Below are positions 22,747 to 30,285 of a stretch of DNA of 64,000 nt, one piece after another (position 1 is the first letter of the stretch; each line of letters opens with the position of its first letter). The DNA is taken from NCBI GenBank assembly GCA_907163375.1, contig CAJQUW010006858.1:1-64000 (forward strand), given 5' to 3'. Under the pieces are notes generated by a model. That model ran no database searches, was not told the DNA's origin, and saw only the letters and a list, made by a program, of their open reading frames with translations. The DNA is from Prostheceraeus crozeri (Eukaryota; Platyhelminthes; Polycladida; Euryleptidae). Position numbers and translations under genes: made by a program.

Positions 22747-23295
22747 GCTTCTATCATCATTTTTATGGATTGTGAGGGTGAACCTGTACAGGAGCTCAGT
22801 GCTATTGCTATGAACAATTGGACATATCAGATTGTTAGTGTCTATCATCAACATGCCAACTGCGATCCCAATGTTGATCAATGGGCGAGAAAACACATTC
22901 ATGGACTTAATCTGAAATATTTGCAAGACTATGGCTTTTCTTGTGAGAGTGCTCTTCTTATTGACTTTAAACGATGGTTAGCTGCTTTCAATGTTATACG
23001 CATCTTTTGTAATAATCCTGGTAAGGAGAGGAAAGTATTTCCCAATCTAATCATTGATGATATTTTGCTCCCGCCTTGGGATAGTAGAGTGAATCAACAT
23101 TATCATGAAGTCACGAAACGTTTTAAGGATTTGTGTGTTCCTATTTTGTCTGTTCGTTGTAGTAGCTACGTTCATAACCAATGCTTCTTTCCTCCTTACC
23201 TCAACACTGCCAAAGTCCTGTATGGTTATCATTGCTCGCTGTATGATAGTTATCAGCTGTATCTATTTTATCTCTTTCAAACCATTGATTTATAA
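22747..23295 (+). CDS. DEDD-exonuclease-like Polinton protein, probably spliced 5' end
   Basis: The frame carries IIFMDCEGEPVQEL, which looks like the first beta strand and D-x-E motif of DEDD-type 3'-5' exonucleases. HIHGLN follows, and near the C-terminus YHCSLYDSY resembles the third motif. Only ATG 22765 is available in the open frame, and starting there would remove the beta strand. A TAG stands immediately before GCT at 22747, preceded by CCGTTTTAG, a 3' splice site. Joining the leader ATG (21779-21781) to 22747 gives an in-frame extended start. Later acidic positions are not all evident, so catalysis is unproven. It belongs to a widespread family of Polinton proteins of unknown role, possibly DNA processing. 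Confidence 0.6.
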   Translation, partial: ASIIIFMDCEGEPVQELSAIAMNNWTYQIVSVYHQHANCDPNVDQWARKHIHGLNLKYLQDYGFSCESALLIDFKRWLAAFNVIRIFCNNPGKERKVFPNLIIDDILLPPWDSRVNQHYHEVTKRFKDLCVPILSVRCSSYVHNQCFFPPYLNTAKVLYGYHCSLYDSYQLYLFYLFQTIDL

Positions 23296-23382
23296 TGCAT
23301 GCTTGTTACCGTTATTCAATAAATGTTACTATGAGAAGAGTTGTTGTTTTCATGCAATGGATGGGTTAGTTAAAGGGCGATC

Positions 23383-23793
23383 ATGTCTTTCTCAAACGAC
23401 TGCGGAACATTACGTTTTCATAGGCAAAGTTTAAAAGGAGCTGTTCAAGATTATGTGATAAATTTTCATAAAGATGAGACCGACATCGAAGCAGTGGTCG
23501 ATGATGCTAGCACTCTATTTCTAGAGTTAATGAATACATTCTCTGATAGCATTATCATGGCGCGATTAGTTGCGAAAATTAAGTTTAGTCATTTTGGAAA
23601 GGAAGAGGTGGAAAGTCGCTCTTTCCATTTTGCTTCTTATTCAATGGAAGTGGTAGATCACCCCGAAGAATTTTTTAAAAGACATATGATAAAAATTGCT
23701 GAACGTCTTAACGCATTTAACCATCATGGTAGCAGTCTAGTGATTGAAGCGATTTCAGATATTCACATTCAACTTTCCATAAAGAAAAATTGA
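23383..23793 (+). CDS. Conserved Polinton protein of unknown function (136 aa)
   Basis: Intact in both arms. The protein is mixed alpha/beta with no membrane segment. The pattern of a central acidic helix region, a KIKFSHFG strand, an FFKRHMIKIAERLNAF helix and a C-terminal SSLVIEAISDIHIQL strand recalls a small protein common upstream of PolB or zinc-finger genes in Polintons. The start ATG follows a CGATC context, and its stop overlaps the region preceding the next gene by a few bases. No catalytic motif is visible. The role is unknown; a DNA-replication or virion role is guesswork. Confidence 0.6.
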   Translation: MSFSNDCGTLRFHRQSLKGAVQDYVINFHKDETDIEAVVDDASTLFLELMNTFSDSIIMARLVAKIKFSHFGKEEVESRSFHFASYSMEVVDHPEEFFKRHMIKIAERLNAFNHHGSSLVIEAISDIHIQLSIKKN

Positions 23794-23795
23794 AA

Positions 23796-24119
23796 ATGCA
23801 GTGGTACTTGATTGTAGCACAACTGGTTTTCGAGCTATGTCTGCTCACTCTCGAAGTATATTCCTTCTGTACATGCGTCTATTATTTAGAAAAGGCTAGC
23901 AAATTCATATCTTCAAAAAGACTTGCTATAGACATCAGTAACGGTGAAACTATGTGTTGCGATGTATGTAAGCGAAAGGATGGAAATGAAAAGCGCATCT
24001 TCAAGAGATGTAAGCATGCTTTTTGTCAACGCTGTTTCATACGTAATTGCATTCAACTTTGCCAATGTAACCACTGTGACATTGCTCATTTCGAGTGTCA
24101 CTTATGTCGCAATAGTTAG
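23796..24119 (+). CDS. Membrane-anchored RING-like zinc protein (107 aa)
   Basis: The N-terminal 25 residues (YLIVAQLVFELCLLTLEVYS) form a likely membrane segment. A compact zinc module follows: CCDVC, then FKRCKHAFCQRCFI, then CIQLCQCNHC and HFECHLC, with the C-x-H-x2-C-x2-C core of RING fingers. A membrane RING protein could act as an E3 ubiquitin ligase. That is inferred only from the ligand pattern. The start at ATG 23796 follows directly on the previous stop. Left copy intact, right copy frameshifted. Confidence 0.65.
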   Translation: MQWYLIVAQLVFELCLLTLEVYSFCTCVYYLEKASKFISSKRLAIDISNGETMCCDVCKRKDGNEKRIFKRCKHAFCQRCFIRNCIQLCQCNHCDIAHFECHLCRNS

Positions 24120-24170
24120 TACCTATGCAAATGTGGTAAAGATAGGTTTTAGCAAAGACTAACACGGAAA

Positions 24171-24527
24171 ATGGCGAAACGTAAAATGACGAAACGTAAA
24201 AGTCAAAAGTTTTCTTCAGCCATTCAAGCTCTCCGACGAATGAAAGCAAATCAGCGATACAATGCTATACGACATGCTAACGATAAATTCATTTGTGAAA
24301 TTATTTCTCATGTGAGGAAGTTGAGGACGAAGAAATTAGCGCCAAAACAACGAAAGTTACTTAAGCGATATGCTACGAAATTGCGTTTCATCTCCAATCC
24401 TAAAGTCGCCCTTCAAAGAAAGAGGAAAACTCTAACACAAAAGGGCGGTTTCCTTTCAGCAATACTTCCAATGATAGCTCCTGCCGTGGGCAACCTATTG
24501 GGAAATATCTTTGGCTCTAAGCGTTAA
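24171..24527 (+). CDS. Small basic core/virion protein with glycine-hydrophobic tail (118 aa)
   Basis: The N-terminal two-thirds is very rich in Lys and Arg. After QKGG the C-terminus turns hydrophobic (FLSAILPMIAPAVGNLLGNI), an arrangement typical of small adenovirus-core-like or membrane-active peptides in adintoviruses. A homologue with the same QRGG-hydrophobic tail precedes the other genes in the second element (51805-52200). A possible 3' splice site GGTTTTAG ends at 24152, 18 nt upstream and in frame with the ATG. The likely role is DNA condensation or membrane disruption in the particle. Confidence 0.6.
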   Translation: MAKRKMTKRKSQKFSSAIQALRRMKANQRYNAIRHANDKFICEIISHVRKLRTKKLAPKQRKLLKRYATKLRFISNPKVALQRKRKTLTQKGGFLSAILPMIAPAVGNLLGNIFGSKR

Positions 24528-24558
24528 TTATGCAAATGTTGAGTCTCAAAGTAATAAA

Positions 24559-25176
24559 ATGGATTTCAGACTTCAATGTGATAAAGTTCTGACTGTATCA
24601 GGTCCATCTCATGCAGGTAAAACTGTTTTCACGCTGAATTTATTGGATAAAAGAAGGGAGTTGTTTAAGGAACCTATCAATCGAGTGATTTGGTGTTATG
24701 GTATTTATCAACCGTCGCTGTTTCAGGAATTGCAAAGTCGCAACTTTATTCGACATGAAGGAATTATTCCAGTGGATAAACTTCAGTCTAATGATGTTGT
24801 TGTATTGGATGATTTATTAAAAGAAAGTAAGAATTCAAAAGATGTTACAGATATGTTCACTCGCGCAGCACACCATAAAAGGTGTTTTATCATCTATATT
24901 ACACAAAATTTGTTTCCTGATGGAAAAGAAGCTCGTACACGAAACCTGAATACACACTATTATGCTATTTTCAAGAATCCGCGAGATAAAAGTCAATTTG
25001 AAATTTTAGCGCGACAAGTTGCACCCAGAGGATCAAAAGCCTTAATTGAAATTTTTCAAGCAGCTACTGAAAAACCGCACGGTTACCTATTCATTGACTT
25101 TACGCAAGAGTGTCCGGAAGAATTTAGATTTCGAAGTGATATTTTGAAAACTCCCATGATTATCTACAAACTATGA
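24559..25176 (+). CDS. Genome-packaging ATPase (FtsK/HerA type)
   Basis: The 205-residue protein carries a Walker A loop GPSHAGKT close to its N-terminus and a Walker B strand VVVLDDLL about 60 residues later. IIYITQNLF follows as the sensor-like strand, then the conserved KPHGYLFIDFTQECPE. This is the standard layout of Polinton and adintovirus packaging ATPases, which drive genome DNA into preformed capsids. I chose ATG 24559; the frame is open upstream but has no ATG. The stop overlaps the ATG of the next gene (ATGAG). Intact and nearly identical in both arms, and homologous to 53206-53841. Confidence 0.9.
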   Translation: MDFRLQCDKVLTVSGPSHAGKTVFTLNLLDKRRELFKEPINRVIWCYGIYQPSLFQELQSRNFIRHEGIIPVDKLQSNDVVVLDDLLKESKNSKDVTDMFTRAAHHKRCFIIYITQNLFPDGKEARTRNLNTHYYAIFKNPRDKSQFEILARQVAPRGSKALIEIFQAATEKPHGYLFIDFTQECPEEFRFRSDILKTPMIIYKL

Positions 25177-25865
25177 GTTCTTATTCTCGCATGATTGTTA
25201 TTCCTCAGGATGAATATGTACAATTGACTGCCATGCAGCAAGTAAAGCAACCTCTTGCAAATCAAATGTATAGGAAAGAAATAGACTATCAGCAAAATGT
25301 TCACATCAAAGATCCACATCGTGCTGTATTATTACAATCGGAAACTGTTGAGCAATTGAAAAACTTGAAGAATAAGATGCGTGACTCTGTATCGACTGCT
25401 ACACCTTTAGCATCTCGCGCACATGCCATATCTCTTTTCAACAGTATTGAACCCCATCTCAATGTAAATGATAGAGGAGAAATCATTACAGATGAAAATA
25501 AAGTGATTGATGCTTCACGTTATGAAGACTTGATTCAGTATGCGACACGTAGAAAGCGCCGTCAGGGCTATGTTCCACCTGGTTGGTCATACTTTCTTAA
25601 ACTATTGAAAAAGCATAATGTGCCAAAATTTGCTTTAAATAATGAGACATTGAAAGAACTTGATTCAACAGTGGCTACTACTCCAATGCTTCAGGCGATG
25701 AAAATGCCAACAAATTGGTTTAAGACGTCACCTGCTACATCCCCTCCCACACTCACTAAGCAAACAAGAGGAAGAACTCGACGTAGATCTACATCGCCAC
25801 TAAAACTGGTAAAAGGAAAACGTAAAACAGCTCCTCCTAGGAAATACATGTTCTCAGACTATTAA
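25173..25865 (+). CDS. Conserved unknown protein downstream of the ATPase (230 aa)
   Basis: It begins with IVIPQDEYVQL, has a central charged helical region and a conserved IEPHLNVNDRGEIITDENK segment. A GWSYFLKLLKKHNVP-like helix follows, with a basic Ser/Thr/Pro-rich C-terminus. A broken homologue sits at the same place in the second element (53881-54525), so linkage to the ATPase is conserved. It starts within the ATPase stop by a 4-bp overlap. One substitution (RGEII versus RGKII) separates the arms. No enzymatic motif is seen; a virion or packaging partner role would fit position. Confidence 0.65.
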   Translation: MSSYSRMIVIPQDEYVQLTAMQQVKQPLANQMYRKEIDYQQNVHIKDPHRAVLLQSETVEQLKNLKNKMRDSVSTATPLASRAHAISLFNSIEPHLNVNDRGEIITDENKVIDASRYEDLIQYATRRKRRQGYVPPGWSYFLKLLKKHNVPKFALNNETLKELDSTVATTPMLQAMKMPTNWFKTSPATSPPTLTKQTRGRTRRRSTSPLKLVKGKRKTAPPRKYMFSDY

Positions 25866-25866
25866 T

Positions 25867-26082
25867 ATGAAGCAGATGTGTTGCTTGCCATGTAATGAGC
25901 CGCCAGAGGTGAATGTCGTTGTCACTTGCACTTGCTGCGCCAGCTCTCATAATGAAACCCCTAAGCAATGTGAACACGATCGCAAAACCGCTAAAGCTAA
26001 ATGCTGCAGTTGTTGTAAATGTAGAAAGGCAAGAAAACAAAAAGATGAGAAGGAGGAAAAAGAGTCAGCCGTCATCGACTGA
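25867..26082 (+). CDS. Cys-rich microprotein overlapping the integrase start (71 aa)
   Basis: It starts one base after the preceding stop. The product has about 13 cysteines in pairs (CCLPC, CTCC, CCSCCKC) and a highly charged Lys/Glu C-terminus. The last 38 bases overlap the integrase frame starting at 26045. The density of cysteines suggests zinc binding or disulfides. The position of the ATG, the length and its conservation in the other arm argue for a gene. The arms are too similar for conservation to count as selection, so it remains a candidate. Confidence 0.45.
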   Translation: MKQMCCLPCNEPPEVNVVVTCTCCASSHNETPKQCEHDRKTAKAKCCSCCKCRKARKQKDEKEEKESAVID

Positions 26083-27131
26083 ACGTTTGAAGTCAATCTA
26101 TTATGATGTAAAACATCCGGCAGGATTTGCATCTATCAAGAAATTATCAAAAGCGAGTGGTCTTCCACAATCACAAGTGAAACGATGGTTAAAGGGTCAG
26201 GCTACCTATACACTCCACAAACAAGCGAAAAAGAAGTACCGCACCCGCCATTATATTGTTCATGACATCGATGAACAGTGGCAAGCAGATTTGTGTGATG
26301 TTGCCTCCATTTCAAAACATAACTCGGGCAATAATTTTATTTTAACCGTCATTGATATTTTCTCGCGTTATGCGTGGGCTCAACCTTTAAAAACTAAAGA
26401 AGGGAAAGGAGTAGCAAAAGCATTCCAAACAATTTTTCGAGAAGGTCGCATTCCAAAAAGAATTCAGAGTGATCAAGGAAAAGAGTTTGAAAATCAGCAT
26501 GTGACAAGATTATTTGAGAGGCATGACATTGAGTTGTTTAGTGTAAAGAGCGCTTATAAAGCTGCACTCGTTGAACGTTTTAATCGCACATTAAAAAATC
26601 GCTTGTGGCGACATTTTACTGCCAACTTGACACAAAATTGGACAAAGGTTCTACAAGATACACTCCATGCCTACAATCACTCTATCCATCGTTCTATTGG
26701 ACTCAGACCAGTAGATGTAAATGCTGACAATGTAGATAAAGTGCGCGAATCATTCCAACGTAAACGCACTCATGTGAAAAGTGATGTGAAAATTGGCGAT
26801 AAAGTTCGTATCTCAAAAGTGAAAAGTGTTTTTGCTAAAGGGTACCTCCCGAATTGGACAGAGGAGGTATTTACAGTATCAAGGATTAATCAAAGACTCT
26901 CCGACCACCTACAAGTTGAAAGATTACGATAATGAAGAAATTGAGGGTAGCTTTTACCGCGATGAGATTGAGGTAGTCACTGAAAGTGAAACATATTTGG
27001 TAGAGAAAATCATTCGATGTAAAAAACGGCAAGGTGAAGAATGGTGTCTTGTTAAATGGACTGGTTATCCTTCAAGTATGAACTCTTGGATGCGTCGTGC
27101 CGACATCTTTCATCTAAGTGATCGACAGTGA
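26045..27131 (+). pseudogene. Polinton integrase (rve core + chromodomain), left arm, 2-bp frameshift
   Basis: The retroviral-type integrase has its catalytic acids in WQADLCD, IQSDQGKEF and ALVERFNRTLK. A C-terminal chromodomain follows (YLVEKIIRCKKRQGEEW, LVKWTGYP, MNSWM). I chose ATG 26045 (MRRRKKSQ); the frame is open upstream through the Cys-rich overlap. A run of A at 26892-26894 is two bases shorter than in the right arm and splits the frame just before the chromodomain. The right-arm copy is intact. Integrase would cut the AGT termini and join them to host DNA with a 6-bp stagger. Confidence 0.9.
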
Positions 27132-27172
27132 TTCATGCAAAGTTGTAACTAACAATGTTTAGGGTTTGAGCT

Positions 27173-27628
27173 ATGAATCCAACTGCCTCATTTTATTCAC
27201 GACCCTCCTACGTAAGTGGCGGAGGACAAATTTACATCGGTGCTCGCCGCCAACGTGGAGGTAGCATACTTGGTGCACTGAAATCTGTTGTAGCACCTCT
27301 CATATCCAATGTCGGTAGATCTTTAAAACGAAATGTTTTAAGTAATGCCGTTGGCTTTGCTGGTGATGTTGCTAGTGATCTTTCCAGAGGTAGAAGTTTT
27401 AAGAGCAGTTTGTTGAATCGTGGGAAGGAACGCGGTTTAAAAACATTGAAGCAGACCATTGCTGGTGTTACTCAAGGAAAGAAATCACCTAAACGAATGA
27501 ATAAAGGAAGGAGGAAACATCGCGGAGCTGGTAAGGTGCGATCTTCAGTCAAAAGGCATTCACGCAAACGTCGTAGAGGCTCTAATCATTCATCAGGCGC
27601 TAAACGACGACGCTGCTATAACTTCTAA
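27173..27628 (+). CDS. Adenovirus pX/pVI-like basic virion protein (151 aa)
   Basis: An N-terminal Tyr/Gly-rich stretch leads to RRQRGGSILGALKSVVAPLI, an amphipathic helix preceded by a double glycine. A DVASDLSRGRSFKSSLLNRG segment shared by adintovirus and adomavirus core-like proteins follows. The last 40 residues are almost all Lys, Arg, Gly and Ser. It probably binds DNA in the virion or disrupts membranes after protease cleavage; GG sites are typical of adenain-class targets. Intact in both arms, just upstream of the capsid gene with a 2-bp gap. Confidence 0.75.
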   Translation: MNPTASFYSRPSYVSGGGQIYIGARRQRGGSILGALKSVVAPLISNVGRSLKRNVLSNAVGFAGDVASDLSRGRSFKSSLLNRGKERGLKTLKQTIAGVTQGKKSPKRMNKGRRKHRGAGKVRSSVKRHSRKRRRGSNHSSGAKRRRCYNF

Positions 27629-27630
27629 TC

Positions 27631-28908
27631 ATGGAGTGTAAAACTTCCGGTTTTTGTTTGTTTGATCAACAAGCCATACAGACAGATATTCTTAGTTCAA
27701 GTATTGTAGATTATCATCCTCGAACAGCTGAGAATGCTGGCCCCATTGAATTTGTTATTCCTGGTGGTAGTGATGACTACATAGATTTGAGTTATGCGAT
27801 GCTTGATTTGAGGTTTAGAATTCAGCAAGCAGATGGAACTGCTATTGACGATGCACATAAAGTTGGACTGAACAATTTACCATTGACTACATTACTTCGC
27901 GATGTTTCTCTAACGATTGGAGAGCAGCAGGTGGAAGGTGGTCAAAGCGATTATCCCTATAAATCATATTTCAATCATGTATCACAGTTTCATCCAGCAG
28001 CACAAAAAAGTCATATGGAAGCCATGGGATGGTACAGAGATGAAGCAGGAAACTTTGATGTTGAAACAAACAGTGGCTTTGTAAAGCGATCTGCTATGAT
28101 TAAAGATAGTAGAGTATGTCAGCTATATGGTCCGCTGAATTTAGACTTCTTTAGACAGTCAAAGTTTTTACTCTGTAATACCAGCATGCGACTCAAGCTG
28201 ACATTGAATAAGCCTGAATTTGCGCTGAATGCATTTGCTAAAGTTGACAATTTTAGAATTCATGTGGAAGATATTGCACTTTACATTCGTCGAGTAGTAC
28301 CGAATCCAAGTGTCATTAGAGGGCATGCTGAAGGCCTTAACCGCCAAAATGCCATTTACCCCGTTCAGCATACAAAGCTTCTCACCTTTACAATTCCGAA
28401 AGATCAAAAGAGTTTCATGAAAGATGGCCTCTTTCCATCGGAAGCACCGAAGCTCCTCATGGTGGCAATGGTTGAAAATGATGCATTTAATGGTAATATA
28501 AAGAAGAATCCTTTCAATTTTAAACACAATCAGTTAAGTGAAATTGCTTTACGTGTAAATGGTGTGAGTCATCCTGGTCCACCCTACAAACCAGATTTTG
28601 CTTCGGATCAATTTATGCGCAGTTATGTTGATTTTATGGATGTTTTTGGCTTTTACAATACGGATGACACCAACGGACTGACTATGAAAGAGTTTAAGAG
28701 TGGATATACTATTTATGCATTTGATTTGACTGCTGACAGCGATATTAGTGCACCCTATCGTCAAGCGAACGTGCCTCATAATATTCGTTTGGATTTGACG
28801 TTCAAAAGAACACTACCTGAGACGATCAATGTATTAATTTATGCAGTCTTCGATTCAAATATTGAAATTACAAAGTATCGTGACGTGATTCTTCAGTATA
28901 ATCGTTAA
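27631..28908 (+). CDS. Major capsid protein, double-jelly-roll hexon type (425 aa)
   Basis: Length and context match adintovirus and Polinton hexons. The N-terminal strand block contains FVIPGGSDDYIDLSYAM, a hallmark of the first jelly roll. GWYRDEAG and RQSKFLLCNTSMRLKLTLN follow, then the transition region NAIYPVQHTKLLTFTIPK and the second jelly roll, with KKNPFNFKHNQL and FGFYNTDDTNGLTM. There are no interruptions. The stop shares one base with the protease ATG (TAATG). Trimers of this protein would build an icosahedral shell. One amino acid differs between the arms (GNFDV here, GKFDV there). Confidence 0.9.
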   Translation: MECKTSGFCLFDQQAIQTDILSSSIVDYHPRTAENAGPIEFVIPGGSDDYIDLSYAMLDLRFRIQQADGTAIDDAHKVGLNNLPLTTLLRDVSLTIGEQQVEGGQSDYPYKSYFNHVSQFHPAAQKSHMEAMGWYRDEAGNFDVETNSGFVKRSAMIKDSRVCQLYGPLNLDFFRQSKFLLCNTSMRLKLTLNKPEFALNAFAKVDNFRIHVEDIALYIRRVVPNPSVIRGHAEGLNRQNAIYPVQHTKLLTFTIPKDQKSFMKDGLFPSEAPKLLMVAMVENDAFNGNIKKNPFNFKHNQLSEIALRVNGVSHPGPPYKPDFASDQFMRSYVDFMDVFGFYNTDDTNGLTMKEFKSGYTIYAFDLTADSDISAPYRQANVPHNIRLDLTFKRTLPETINVLIYAVFDSNIEITKYRDVILQYNR

Positions 28909-29369
28909 TGAGTTGGTTGACTGCTGACGATATTAAGACTAAAGTGCAGCGTAATGCAGACGAAGCGACGTTGAAAGCTTTCGATAATGTCTATTCACTC
29001 GATACCTTACCACCTGCAGTAAATCACTATCCCATCTTTATTGTGCTAAACACTCATTCACAGAATTTAGGCGGTGAGCATTGGAAAGCGATCTTTATTG
29101 GAGAAGACCGACGTGGTGAACTATTTGACTCTCTTGCTCAACCTCCAAATATACCAACACAGCAGTGGTTGAGAAAACATACGCGTCAATATCAGCGAAA
29201 TGAACGCATACTACAACATCCACTTTCATCAACGTGTGGTGCTTTTGTACTGTACTTCATCTTAAGACGTTTACATGTATCTCGATTTGCATCTGTTATT
29301 CAAAACTTTTCATGTAATCCATCCTCTAATGAAAAAATGATTTGTAAGTTCTATCATGATTTGAAATAA
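28908..29369 (+). CDS. Adenain-like cysteine protease (153 aa)
   Basis: The catalytic His lies in GGEHWKAIFI and the acidic partner in ELFDSLAQPP. The nucleophile Cys lies in the classic HPLSSTCGAFVLYF context. The length is short for the family, but all three motifs are present and evenly spaced. It overlaps the capsid gene by one base and would mature capsid and core proteins. A polyadenylation signal AATAAA at 29365-29370 overlaps its stop. On the right arm one substitution creates a stop two codons earlier. Confidence 0.88.
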   Translation: MSWLTADDIKTKVQRNADEATLKAFDNVYSLDTLPPAVNHYPIFIVLNTHSQNLGGEHWKAIFIGEDRRGELFDSLAQPPNIPTQQWLRKHTRQYQRNERILQHPLSSTCGAFVLYFILRRLHVSRFASVIQNFSCNPSSNEKMICKFYHDLK

Positions 29370-29400
29370 AAACATCATGTTGGAAAAATTGTTTTTTATT
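29365..29400. terminator. Convergent polyadenylation signals
   Basis: AATAAA on the plus strand (29365-29370) serves the rightward capsid-protease cluster. TTTATT at 29395-29400 is AATAAA on the minus strand and overlaps the stop of the TBP-like gene. The two transcription units therefore end tail to tail within 36 bp. Confidence 0.65.
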
Positions 29401-29941
29401 TTACACTCCGCTGGGTACGTACATACTCAATGAGATAGTCTAGGATCATATTTGCTTGTACATGAGATTTTAGTCCAGTAATGATCACTTTACTATTATG
29501 AAAGATTGCCACATGCACAGGTAACCAACAACTAATGAGAGCTGCAGGAAAAAGTTCGGGTTCATAACACAAACTGTAACTGCTGGTACGAATCTTCAAA
29601 AATGATAGACTGTCACTCAATTGAGTAGAGATCACCATATTGTCCACAGTCAGATTCGACATCACACACCTCTCCCTCTTCCATATCCGACGTAGTAGTC
29701 TTTGTAGCTCTAAGCGCATTGACTGCGCCGATGAATGAGAAAGGGCGCCGAGAATCTGTACAGTCCCATTTGGGAAGAGTTGAAGATTCCGTGAATTGTT
29801 CATCTTCACCACTAACATTTGAGGACGGCCCGGGTAATACTTGCTGTTTGGAAGCTGTTGGTGTAATGTTGTGAGATCGATTTTGGTGTAGAGTCTGAAG
29901 CGACGGAGAATGTTGACGATGGTGTAGCGATGGCGCTTCAT
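29396..29941 (-). CDS. TATA-binding protein (TBP) homologue, 181 aa, left arm
   Basis: The product is one TBP core long and shows both direct repeats. Repeat 1 (residues ~7-86) has IDLTTLHQQLPNSKYYP and LQLFPNGTVQILGALSHSSA. Repeat 2 (~97-176) has LTVDNMVIST, CYEPELFPAALIS and VAIFHNSKVIITGLKSH. YEPELFP (126-132) is the most conserved TBP signature. Three of the four DNA-intercalating Phe positions are kept (F56, F131, F147); the fourth is Pro40. ATG 29941 gives exactly the core length; the longer frame upstream is unlikely. A TATAAAAG lies 43 bp ahead of the start. The likely role is to recruit transcription machinery to the element's own TATA promoters. Intact and identical in the mirrored copy. 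Confidence 0.85.
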   Translation of the reverse strand: MKRHRYTIVNILRRFRLYTKIDLTTLHQQLPNSKYYPGRPQMLVVKMNNSRNLQLFPNGTVQILGALSHSSAQSMRLELQRLLRRIWKRERCVMSNLTVDNMVISTQLSDSLSFLKIRTSSYSLCYEPELFPAALISCWLPVHVAIFHNSKVIITGLKSHVQANMILDYLIEYVRTQRSVK

Positions 29942-30263
29942 GATGAAAGAATGAGTAAATTGAGCGATGTACCTTCCTTTTATACTTTTCCCAACTACCT
30001 TGATGAAATGTGAAGTTAGTATGAAGTTGGGAATGATAGAGTTGAATTCGCCGATTGTTGACGCGCAGCCAGATGCGATTTCCAATACGTGAATGTCTTT
30101 TCATATAGAAGTATTTCAAGTCCTTCATGATATGATGTAGAGATTGAAAATGACGATAAGATAAAGCAAACTCTCTTCTCACATTTCCAGTTGAATCTTT
30201 GAAATAGACGTTTCGATCATGATCCGTTTCAATACGTTGTAGGGAATCTAATTTCCAACTCAT
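29613..30263 (-). CDS. PC4-like protein A with long overlap into the TBP gene (216 aa)
   Basis: The first ~110 residues have two similar modules. One is VYFKDSTGNVRREFALSYRH with FQSLHHIMKDL. The other is NRIWLRVNNRRIQLYH with FTFHQGSWEKYKRKVHRSI. Each fits the strands-plus-helix signature of the PC4/p15 transcription coactivator, L-x4-(W/F)-x2-(L/Y) followed by a conserved Asp or Ser. The assignment is tentative. The remaining ~105 codons overlap the TBP gene in another frame and encode a His/Ser/Gln-rich then acidic tail without stops. Whether that extension is translated is open. It lies upstream of TBP on the same strand, and a second paralogue precedes it. Confidence 0.5.
   Translation of the reverse strand: MSWKLDSLQRIETDHDRNVYFKDSTGNVRREFALSYRHFQSLHHIMKDLKYFYMKRHSRIGNRIWLRVNNRRIQLYHSQLHTNFTFHQGSWEKYKRKVHRSIYSFFHHEAPSLHHRQHSPSLQTLHQNRSHNITPTASKQQVLPGPSSNVSGEDEQFTESSTLPKWDCTDSRRPFSFIGAVNALRATKTTTSDMEEGEVCDVESDCGQYGDLYSIE
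29977..29984 (-). promoter_or_regulatory. TATA box ahead of the TBP-like gene
   Basis: On the minus strand TATAAAAG sits 43 bp upstream of the TBP ATG, at a distance that would place the start site 10-15 nt before it. The same bases encode Tyr-Lys-Arg of the upstream gene, so chance is possible. The mirrored copy is at 32787-32794. Confidence 0.45.
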
Positions 30264-30285
30264 GATGTGTGGTAGTCATGTCTGA

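Noticed and set aside
23105-23434. Hydrophobic 109-codon frame overlapping the exonuclease-like gene
   Set aside because: It lies in a shifted frame over a better-supported gene; the hydrophobicity follows from its T-rich bases. A hidden membrane protein cannot be excluded.
28168-28779. Minus-strand frames opposite the capsid gene (and mirrored copies at 33992-34603)
   Set aside because: Antisense shadows of the capsid coding sequence without motifs.
29942-30085. N-terminal extension of the TBP frame by 48 codons
   Set aside because: ATG 29941 gives exactly the TBP core. The upstream codons are the antiphase of the PC4-like gene and look random.
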